From positions 1,736,001 to 1,800,000 of the forward strand of contig NZ_JBLREB010000001.1 of assembly GCF_048159605.1 (NCBI RefSeq): a stretch of DNA of 64,000 nucleotides, given 5' to 3'. The translations under genes and the position numbers were made by a program. This document shows, one piece after another, positions 58,568 through 64,000 of this stretch. Below the pieces are notes generated by a model. That model was not told where the DNA came from. It worked only from the letters and a program-made list of their open reading frames with translations, and did not search any database. The stretch's first letter is position 1; every line of letters starts with the position of its first letter. Origin of the DNA: Ectobacillus polymachus (GTDB lineage: Bacteria; Bacillota; Bacilli; Bacillales; Bacillaceae_G).

Positions 58568-58596
58568 CTTACATTGTAAAGAATGCAGCTTACATT
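58568..58596 (-). promoter_or_regulatory. direct-repeat candidate operator upstream of the ABC genes
   Basis: AATGTAAG twice on the minus strand (58589-58596 and 58568-58575), start-to-start 21 bp, i.e. two helical turns, as OmpR-type regulators prefer. A -10-like TATAGT lies at 58530-58535 with a poor -35, fitting an activated promoter. Binding by the neighbouring regulator is inferred. Confidence 0.6.
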
Positions 58597-58600
58597 TTTG

Positions 58601-59668
58601 TCACTTTTGCATCATTTTGAAATATGCTTCTTCCTTTACAAAGTGAAAGGTGATCGTTGTTCCTTCCCCTTCGATAGATTGTATTGTTAATGTATGATGA
58701 AGCTTGTCACATATATTCTTTGTAATATATAACCCCATCCCCGTCGCTTCATTTGTTTTTCTTCCATTACTCCCCGTAAAAAATGGTTCCCAAACTCGAT
58801 TCACATCTTGTTTGGGAATACCGATTCCATTATCTTGCACCTGAAGCTCTACCGATGAATCTGTCTCTATAAATCGAAATGTAACCATTTTATTCTCGCA
58901 GCTTGACAGTTTTGTATATTTCAAAGCATTGCCAATTACCTGCTTTAATGCAATTGCGAGCCACTTAGAATCTGTATGTATAATATGTGAAGTCGATCCT
59001 TCTACTTTTGGAAACACACCATAATGAATAAATCTTTTCTTATTTTCATTAATTAACTTCCGTACGAATGGTAGAAGATCAACTTTATCTATCTTATAGT
59101 CCTTCTCAAATTGATCGAGCCGTGCCATATGTAGTGCTAAATCTAACCCATCCAAAATCCGTATATTTTCTTCTTGAATACTCGGTAAAACATCATCATT
59201 TGTCCATTTATTTTGTTTGGCCTTTTGTATCAATAGCTCAATCACAGCAACGGGTGTTTTCATTTGATGAATCCATTGATTTAAGAAAATACTTTCCTGT
59301 CTGCGTTTTCGATGCAATTCATCAATCTCATTTGCATATTGTTGTTGAAGAGTTGTGATTGCTTCTAGTACAAGCTTTTGCTCATAGGTTGTTCGACCTA
59401 GTGCTCCTATGTTTACATTCCATATTCGCTTGGATTGATTATATGCTTCTACTTTTTTTATAAATGCATGCCATTTTGTATAATCAATGGCTAAAAATAC
59501 GAGGAAAAAAAAGAAGGAAAGCGTTAAACCGTAGAAAAGACTTGTCCATTCAAGTTTTTTGCCATTCATAGAGAGATCTAGCTCTACCACAAGAAGTAAT
59601 ACTCCTATCCCTACTAGATAGATTGTAAAAAAAACTGCTCTATCATAGATATACTTTCTAAGATTCAC
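58601..59668 (-). CDS. BceS-like intramembrane-sensing histidine kinase
   Basis: About 355 residues. Two N-terminal transmembrane helices with only a short loop (about 10-60) and no extracellular sensor, typical of BceS-type kinases that read transporter activity. H-box NQWIHQMKTPVAVIELL, N-box VIGNALKYTK, G-boxes DNGIGIPKQDV and EATGMGLYITKNIC. Start GTG 59666-59668, 8 nt after GGAG; a GTG three codons upstream overlaps that site. It overlaps the regulator gene by 11 nt. Confidence 0.91.
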   Translation of the reverse strand: MNLRKYIYDRAVFFTIYLVGIGVLLLVVELDLSMNGKKLEWTSLFYGLTLSFFFFLVFLAIDYTKWHAFIKKVEAYNQSKRIWNVNIGALGRTTYEQKLVLEAITTLQQQYANEIDELHRKRRQESIFLNQWIHQMKTPVAVIELLIQKAKQNKWTNDDVLPSIQEENIRILDGLDLALHMARLDQFEKDYKIDKVDLLPFVRKLINENKKRFIHYGVFPKVEGSTSHIIHTDSKWLAIALKQVIGNALKYTKLSSCENKMVTFRFIETDSSVELQVQDNGIGIPKQDVNRVWEPFFTGSNGRKTNEATGMGLYITKNICDKLHHTLTIQSIEGEGTTITFHFVKEEAYFKMMQK

Positions 59669-60362
59669 CTGGATCACTCCAACTCGTTGTAAATGAATAT
59701 CCGTATCCTCTCTTCGTTACAATTGCCTGCTTAATATCTAGTTCCTCTAATTTTTTACGAACACGCTTCACATTCACGGTTAAAGTATTATCATCAACAA
59801 ATGCGATTTCATCCCATAATGCTTCAAGAAGTTCTTCCCGAGATACATATTGATTTGTTTTTTTTACAAGGCACTCTAACAAACTATATTCATTCTTTGT
59901 CAGTTCCACTTTCTTCTCTTTCCATTGCATAATATGCTGTGTGGGAAATAACAGAAGTCCATGTACCGAAACATATTCCTGTTCTTGCACAGCATACTCA
60001 CCATATGTCCGGCGAAGTACGCTTTTAATTTTTGCCATCGCTACATCCATATGGAACGGCTTTGTTATATAATCATCCCCGCCATTTTCGATAGCAAATA
60101 CTTGATCCATGTCTCCTGTACGGGCAGAAATAAAAATAATGGGTACATTTGATTTTGCTCGAATTTGTCTACACCAATAAAAACCATCAAAATATGGTAG
60201 ATTAATATCGAGTAAAATAAGATGCGGATGAATACTCTCCACTTCATTATTTATATTTCGAAAATCCTGCAAACGATGTGGTACATAGCCATATCGTTTT
60301 AAATAATCATCTAATAGTTCAGAAATTTTATTATCATCTTCAATTAACAGAATCTTATACAT
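59658..60362 (-). CDS. BceR-like response regulator (OmpR family)
   Basis: 234 residues: receiver domain with acidic IEDD, phospho-acceptor Asp in LILLDINLPYFDG, TAR-type IFISART and Lys in DYITKPF; C-terminal winged helix ELTKNEYSLLECLVKK...VKRVRKKLEE...RGYGYSF. AAGGAGGG precedes the ATG. Operon with the kinase; the transporter genes follow after a 107-nt gap carrying direct repeats. It should activate the transporter on peptide-antibiotic stress. Confidence 0.94.
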   Translation of the reverse strand: MYKILLIEDDNKISELLDDYLKRYGYVPHRLQDFRNINNEVESIHPHLILLDINLPYFDGFYWCRQIRAKSNVPIIFISARTGDMDQVFAIENGGDDYITKPFHMDVAMAKIKSVLRRTYGEYAVQEQEYVSVHGLLLFPTQHIMQWKEKKVELTKNEYSLLECLVKKTNQYVSREELLEALWDEIAFVDDNTLTVNVKRVRKKLEELDIKQAIVTKRGYGYSFTTSWSDPGES

Positions 60363-60435
60363 ACTTGTCCCTCCTTATCCATTATATAAAAAATAATGAG
60401 GTAGATAGAAGGATGTCTACATAATTTTAAACGCC

Positions 60436-60469
60436 CTTAAAAAAAAGCCACTTGTAAACAAGTAGCTTT
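60436..60469 (-). terminator. obgE terminator
   Basis: AAAGC-ACTTG / CAAGT-GCTTT stem (one mismatch, 4-nt loop) with T-run on the minus strand, beginning in the obgE stop codon. The rest of the gap to the response regulator is unremarkable. Confidence 0.85.
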
Positions 60470-61751
60470 AGTCGATAAATTCAAATTCATATTCTAAGAT
60501 TCGAACGGTAACACCATTTTTGGCGCCACGCTCACGTAATGCTTCATCAATCCCCATTCCTCGCAGCTGACGAGCAAATCTTCGTACAGACTCATCACGA
60601 GTGAAGTCCGTCATTTTAAATAATTTCTCCAGTTCTTTTCCACTTACGTCGAATGATCCATCACTTTGCTTCGTAATAGTGAAATCTTGCTGTTTCTGTT
60701 CAAACTTGTACATTACCGTTGACGGCGCTTCTTCCACAGCTTCAAGTGGAAATTCTGGAGTTGTCTCTAACAGATTCGCTATTGCAAACAGTAAATCCCG
60801 CACTCCATGTCTCGATATAGCGGAGATTGGAAAAATTTGAACCTCTTCTTTGACTTTTTCTTTAAACCTTTGCAAGTGTTCTTCGGCATCAGGCATATCC
60901 ATTTTATTCGCAACAACAATTTGTGGACGCTCTGTTAAACGGAGGTTGTATGCCGACAACTCTTTGTTTATAGTAAGGTAATCTTCATATGGGTCCCGGC
61001 CCTCCATTGCAGACATATCAATAACATGAACAATAACACGCGTACGCTCAATATGCCGTAAGAATTGATGTCCAAGGCCTACACCTTCATGAGCACCTTC
61101 AATAAGACCTGGAAGATCCGCCATAACGAAGCTTCGACCATCTTCTGTTTCTACTACTCCTAGATTCGGTACAATCGTAGTAAAATGATACTCAGCAATT
61201 TTCGGACGTGCTGCAGATACTACAGAAAGAAGAGTAGATTTCCCTACACTTGGAAAGCCTACTAACCCTACATCGGCGAGTACTTTTAATTCAAGCATGA
61301 TGTTGCGTTCTTGACCAGGTTCGCCATTTTCTGCGATTTCCGGTGCAGGGTTTGCAGGGGAAGCAAAACGAATATTACCACGGCCGCCACGGCCACCTTT
61401 TGCAATAATAGCTTTCTGTCCGTGTGTTACTAAATCAGCAATTACTTGTCCTGTATCTACATCAGAAACAACTGTACCTGGCGGAACTTTCACAATCATA
61501 TCCTCTGCATTTCTACCATGTTGGCTTTTGCTCATGCCGTGTTCGCCGCGCGTAGCCTTAAAATGACGCTGATAGCGGAAATCCATTAACGTACGTAAGC
61601 CTTCTTCAACAACGAATACGACATTGCCGCCTTTCCCGCCATCACCACCAGCCGGACCGCCCATAGGAACGTACTTTTCACGACGAAACGCTACCATACC
61701 GTTACCGCCATCGCCGCCTTTTACATATACTTTTACTTGATCTACAAACAT
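60468..61751 (-). CDS. obgE: Obg family GTPase
   Basis: Essential ribosome-associated GTPase; in B. subtilis Obg also affects the general stress response and sporulation. 427 residues: glycine-rich Obg domain (VYVKGGDGGNGMVAFRREK; AIIAKGGRGGRGNIRF), G1 VGFPSVGKSTLL, G3 DLPGLIEGAH, G4 NKMD, G5 ISAISRHG, and a C-terminal OCT domain. GGTGAAG precedes the ATG. It follows spo0B by 14 nt, the usual pairing. Confidence 0.98.
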   Translation of the reverse strand: MFVDQVKVYVKGGDGGNGMVAFRREKYVPMGGPAGGDGGKGGNVVFVVEEGLRTLMDFRYQRHFKATRGEHGMSKSQHGRNAEDMIVKVPPGTVVSDVDTGQVIADLVTHGQKAIIAKGGRGGRGNIRFASPANPAPEIAENGEPGQERNIMLELKVLADVGLVGFPSVGKSTLLSVVSAARPKIAEYHFTTIVPNLGVVETEDGRSFVMADLPGLIEGAHEGVGLGHQFLRHIERTRVIVHVIDMSAMEGRDPYEDYLTINKELSAYNLRLTERPQIVVANKMDMPDAEEHLQRFKEKVKEEVQIFPISAISRHGVRDLLFAIANLLETTPEFPLEAVEEAPSTVMYKFEQKQQDFTITKQSDGSFDVSGKELEKLFKMTDFTRDESVRRFARQLRGMGIDEALRERGAKNGVTVRILEYEFEFID

Positions 61752-61765
61752 AACTTCACCACTCT

Positions 61766-62305
61766 TTACAATTCTATTGGTTGTAACTCTATGCTAAATT
61801 CTTCAATCTGGATGGAATACGTAAGATGAAATGACTGGTCTTTACAATGGGCAAGCCAATTTGTAATCGCCTTTGTATCTGTTAGTTTTCCACGAAAATC
61901 GTAAAAAAAATGCGTTTTCTTCTCTTCTTGTTCAATGGTTACACAAACATGATTTTCAACATGTGGATCAACTGATTGATGTAACAATCCTAACAATTCT
62001 TTTGTCCACTTATTTATTGTTTGATCGAAATAGGTAAGTGGAAGCTGTTCTTCTCCTAATACCTCAAATTCTAATTGACATGGAGGAGAATTCCAACTAT
62101 AGGTGAGCAATAATTCTGTAAAAAGAGGCATTTTCAAACTTATGAGACGTGCTTCCTGTTGCGCTTCTCCTACAAATTCTTCGATTAGCTCCTGTACTCG
62201 ATCTACTCCTCCAAGAGAAAGATGAGATTTCACTAATTGTAGGCGATTTAGCCAATCATGACGTGAATGTCTGAGAGCATCCACAACCGTCCATTTTTTG
62301 TCCAT
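61766..62305 (-). CDS. spo0B: sporulation initiation phosphotransferase Spo0B
   Basis: Phosphorelay protein passing phosphate from Spo0F to Spo0A. 179 residues; phospho-accepting His16 in LRHSRHDWLNRLQLVKSHLSLG, in the same context as B. subtilis His30, then DRVQELIEEFVGEAQQE and a degenerate kinase-like C-terminal domain. AAAGGGG precedes the ATG. Its N-terminus lacks about 14 residues compared with B. subtilis, which does not affect the phosphotransfer helix. Confidence 0.94.
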   Translation of the reverse strand: MDKKWTVVDALRHSRHDWLNRLQLVKSHLSLGGVDRVQELIEEFVGEAQQEARLISLKMPLFTELLLTYSWNSPPCQLEFEVLGEEQLPLTYFDQTINKWTKELLGLLHQSVDPHVENHVCVTIEQEEKKTHFFYDFRGKLTDTKAITNWLAHCKDQSFHLTYSIQIEEFSIELQPIEL

Positions 62306-62325
62306 GTTATAACCCCTTTAATATA

Positions 62326-62357
62326 GAAAAACTCTAACCTGCACCCAGGTTAGAGCT
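62326..62357 (-). terminator. rplU-prp-rpmA terminator
   Basis: CTCTAACCT-GGGTGC-AGGTTAGAG perfect 9-bp stem followed by TTTTTC on the minus strand, 14 nt past the rpmA stop and just before spo0B. Confidence 0.92.
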
Positions 62358-62370
62358 TTCCGTGAGTTTC

Positions 62371-62661
62371 TTATGCTTCTTGAGCAACAGGATATATGCT
62401 CACTTGTTTGCGGTCACGACCAAGACGCTCGAAGCGTACTACGCCGTCAACTTTTGCATATAATGTGTCATCTCCACCACGACCAACGTTAACACCCGGA
62501 TAAATTTTTGTACCGCGTTGACGGTAAAGAATTGATCCACCTGAAACGAATTGACCGTCTGCACGTTTAGCACCAAGACGTTTTGACTGAGAGTCACGAC
62601 CGTTCTTTGAACTACCTACCCCTTTTTTAGAGGAGAAAAATTGAAGATCCAATCTTAACAT
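62371..62661 (-). CDS. rpmA: 50S ribosomal protein L27
   Basis: 96 residues. It starts with the Firmicute leader MLRLDLQFF followed by SSKKGVGSSKNGRDSQSKRLGAK; the leader is removed by the Prp protease encoded next door, which is needed for a functional L27 N-terminus at the peptidyl-transferase centre. GGAGGTG precedes the ATG. Cleavage is established in Staphylococcus aureus and inferred here. Confidence 0.98.
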   Translation of the reverse strand: MLRLDLQFFSSKKGVGSSKNGRDSQSKRLGAKRADGQFVSGGSILYRQRGTKIYPGVNVGRGGDDTLYAKVDGVVRFERLGRDRKQVSIYPVAQEA

Positions 62662-62678
62662 CTAATTCACCTCCTATA

Positions 62679-63002
62679 TCAATCATATATGCGAATATAC
62701 TTACCGTAATCTAATTCAATGGTTTTCAGCGAAACAAGCATTGCCTCTAAAAGCAGCTGTGCTTTCTGATAGGTAACGCTATCTAGCTCAGGTAACGTAT
62801 ATTGTAAATAACCGCCATCTTTGCCAAGATTTATGTCCGCCTTCACATTACAAAGTGCTTCAATCGCATTGATGGAACCAAATACAACAGCAGATGCACC
62901 AGCGCACACGATATCTTGACCATGCTTGGCAAACTCTGCATGTCCAGTCATCTCAAACGATTGAATACCACGATTACTTCGATTGAATGTAACCTTAATC
63001 AT
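62679..63002 (-). CDS. prp: L27 leader protease Prp (YsxB)
   Basis: Cysteine protease that removes the L27 N-terminal leader. 107 residues with the catalytic pair in TGHAEFAKHGQDIVCAGASAV (His22, Cys34). It lies between rplU and rpmA, the standard order. Only 7 nt separate it from the rplU stop and there is no good ribosome-binding site, so translation probably depends on ribosomes finishing rplU. Confidence 0.95.
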   Translation of the reverse strand: MIKVTFNRSNRGIQSFEMTGHAEFAKHGQDIVCAGASAVVFGSINAIEALCNVKADINLGKDGGYLQYTLPELDSVTYQKAQLLLEAMLVSLKTIELDYGKYIRIYD

Positions 63003-63009
63003 AGCAAAC

Positions 63010-63318
63010 TTACGCGTTAATTGCTTCGATTACAAGCTTCGTGTAAGGTTGACGATGACCTTGTTTTTTACGGTTGTTCTTTTTCGCTTTGTATTTGAAA
63101 ACGATAATTTTCTTAGCGCGACCTTGTTTTTCAACTTTCGCTGTAACTGTTGCACCTTCCACAACAGGGCTACCTACTTTAACAGTTTCGCCACCAACGA
63201 AAAGAACCTTGTCGAACGTAACAGTTTCACCAGCTTCTACGTCGATCTTTTCAACATAGATTGCTTGACCTGCTTCTACTTTAAGTTGTTTACCACCAGT
63301 TTCAATAATTGCGTACAT
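63010..63318 (-). CDS. rplU: 50S ribosomal protein L21
   Basis: 102 residues: MYAIIETGGKQLKVEAGQAIYVEKID, VGSPVVEGATV, and KKIIVFKYKAKKNNRKKQGHRQPYTKLVIEAI. A GGAGGTG site precedes the ATG. First gene of rplU-prp-rpmA with a strong promoter and a leader of about 110 nt that may bind L21. Confidence 0.98.
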   Translation of the reverse strand: MYAIIETGGKQLKVEAGQAIYVEKIDVEAGETVTFDKVLFVGGETVKVGSPVVEGATVTAKVEKQGRAKKIIVFKYKAKKNNRKKQGHRQPYTKLVIEAINA

Positions 63319-63430
63319 ATTTGCACCTCCTCATAATTACTCAGACTCGCCAAAAAAAGGTAGACGAAATGTCATTTAAACCTAATTTGTGCGGTTGTAG
63401 TATATAGCGAAATGGGTGCTATAAACTATA
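63319..63430 (-). promoter_or_regulatory. putative L21 autoregulatory leader
   Basis: Transcribed, untranslated leader of about 110 nt before rplU. Bacillus rplU mRNAs carry an L21-binding leader; here I see AT-rich sequence with only small hairpins (e.g. GAC-ATTTC-GTC), so the call rests on position. Confidence 0.45.
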
Positions 63431-63438
63431 ACATGAAA

Positions 63439-63467
63439 ATACTATCATGAAAGCATAGTGATGTCAA
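63439..63467 (-). promoter_or_regulatory. rplU-prp-rpmA promoter
   Basis: TTGACA (63462-63467), 17 bp, TAGTAT (63439-63444) on the minus strand, placed just after the rng stop. Confidence 0.8.
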
Positions 63468-63473
63468 CAAACA

Positions 63474-64000
63474 CTATATGTTTTTCCGGCCTACTACTTC
63501 ATCTTTCGTGCCAAAGAATAGAATCGTATAATCATGTACTTCTTTCGTTTGAAATACGATGTCTAAAGGTAAGCCTTGATCCAAATGAAGTTCCTGAAAG
63601 ATCGCCTGTACACTAGGCGAAGCTGCTACCAATACTGCCTCATAATCCGTTCCTTTGTATTGTAATAACTCTCTTTGTAACTGATAAGCAATAGTATCCG
63701 GAGCCAATTCAAATCCGTTTTTACAAAAGCGGCAAGGAGCAAATAAATAATCGTGTAAGGACTTTTTCTTCCGTTTTCGTGTCATTTCTAAAATTCCTAG
63801 TGCGGTAAAGGAAAAGACACGTGTTGTCGTTCCGTCTTTTTTTAGTTCATGCAACAATTCTTGCTTCACACGCTCTTTACTCATTTCATCCTTCATATTA
63901 ATAAAATCTATGGCAATCATTCCGCCAATATCACGTAACCGCAGCTGCCTTGCTATTTCCTTAGCCGCATATAAATTTGTGTGCAGAACCGTATCGGCTT
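63474..64000 (-). CDS. rng: ribonuclease E/G family protein Rng (partial, N-terminus outside window)
   Basis: C-terminal 175 residues of an RNase G/E-type endoribonuclease; the frame is open to the window end. Visible: TNLYAAKEIARQLRLRDIGGMIAIDFINM (catalytic-domain Asp and Asn region), FSFTALGILEMTRKR, and the zinc-link-like CRFCKNG. An apparent ATG at 63918-63920 is internal, since the family motif continues upstream of it. Upstream of rplU as in other bacilli. Confidence 0.93.
   Translation of the reverse strand, partial: ADTVLHTNLYAAKEIARQLRLRDIGGMIAIDFINMKDEMSKERVKQELLHELKKDGTTTRVFSFTALGILEMTRKRKKKSLHDYLFAPCRFCKNGFELAPDTIAYQLQRELLQYKGTDYEAVLVAASPSVQAIFQELHLDQGLPLDIVFQTKEVHDYTILFFGTKDEVVGRKNI

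Noticed and set aside
63474..63920. A complete 148-residue gene starting at the ATG 63918-63920
   Set aside because: The frame continues upstream with conserved RNase E/G sequence, so this ATG is internal to rng, whose start lies outside the window.

Overview
The window reads as a piece of chromosome from a spore-forming Bacillus, most likely a member of the Bacillus cereus group. The gene order follows the Bacillus mtnN-greA-mltG-alaS-recD2-mnmA-cymR-aspS-hisS-relA-apt-recJ-secDF-spoVB-tgt-ruvAB-bofC-safA-nad-pheA-obgE-spo0B-rpmA-rplU stretch. Many deduced proteins look close to remembered B. cereus proteins. The long SafA resembles B. cereus ExsA, and two intergenic repeats look like bcr1, a repeat I know only from that group. 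The DNA is AT-rich and densely coding. Nearly all genes are on the minus strand; the plus-strand exceptions are yrzA, a 53-residue membrane protein, spoVB, yrzE and the nadS-niaR pair. I see no rRNA, tRNA, CRISPR array, prophage or intact insertion sequence.

Layout by window coordinate (minus-strand genes are transcribed from high to low numbers). 1-2.4 kb: the methionine-to-cysteine operon yrrT-mtnN-mccA (cut by the window edge). 2.5-10.4 kb: small proteins, greA, udk, a tRNA wobble-uridine modification operon (trmR-trhP1-trhP2), mltG and ireB-ruvX-yrzB. 10.4-14.8 kb: alaS behind a T-box with a readable GCU specifier, an AI-2E family permease and small membrane proteins. 15-21 kb: recD2, a TPR protein, and cymR-yrvO-mnmA (cysteine regulator, cysteine desulfurase, tRNA thiolase). 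21-30.5 kb: rarA, tcdA, hisS-aspS behind a second T-box, dtd and relA. 31-44.5 kb: apt, recJ, secDF, comN, spoVB, yajC-tgt-queA-ruvB-ruvA and bofC. 44.5-49.4 kb: a YhcN-like spore lipoprotein, nadE, a kinase-fold protein coupled to safA, and safA/exsA with long low-complexity repeats. 49.4-54.8 kb: nadB-nadC-nadA divergent from nadS-niaR around a shared operator. 54.8-60.4 kb: pheA and a BceRS-BceAB-like antimicrobial-peptide sensing and detoxification module. 60.4-64 kb: obgE, spo0B, the rplU-prp-rpmA ribosomal operon and rng (cut by the window edge).

Several genes work as linked systems. CymR lies in the same window as its classical target operon. Cysteine desulfurase YrvO feeds sulfur to MnmA. 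NadS is paired with NadA/NadB and the niacin repressor. Prp is encoded beside L27, whose N-terminal leader it trims. The two aminoacyl-tRNA synthetase operons are controlled by T-boxes, and in both the -35 box contains the stop codon of the upstream gene.

The least explained features are a 140-bp element bounded by two near-palindromic repeats in the hisS leader; overlapping GAA/AAC/CAC triplets in the hisS T-box specifier loop; two full bcr1-like repeats plus one solitary end; a hairpin that would bury the ribosome-binding site of the YhcN-like gene; and several strong hairpins near relA, trmR and mccA. I found no convincing wholly new multi-gene system: the coding content is mainly conserved housekeeping and sporulation genes.
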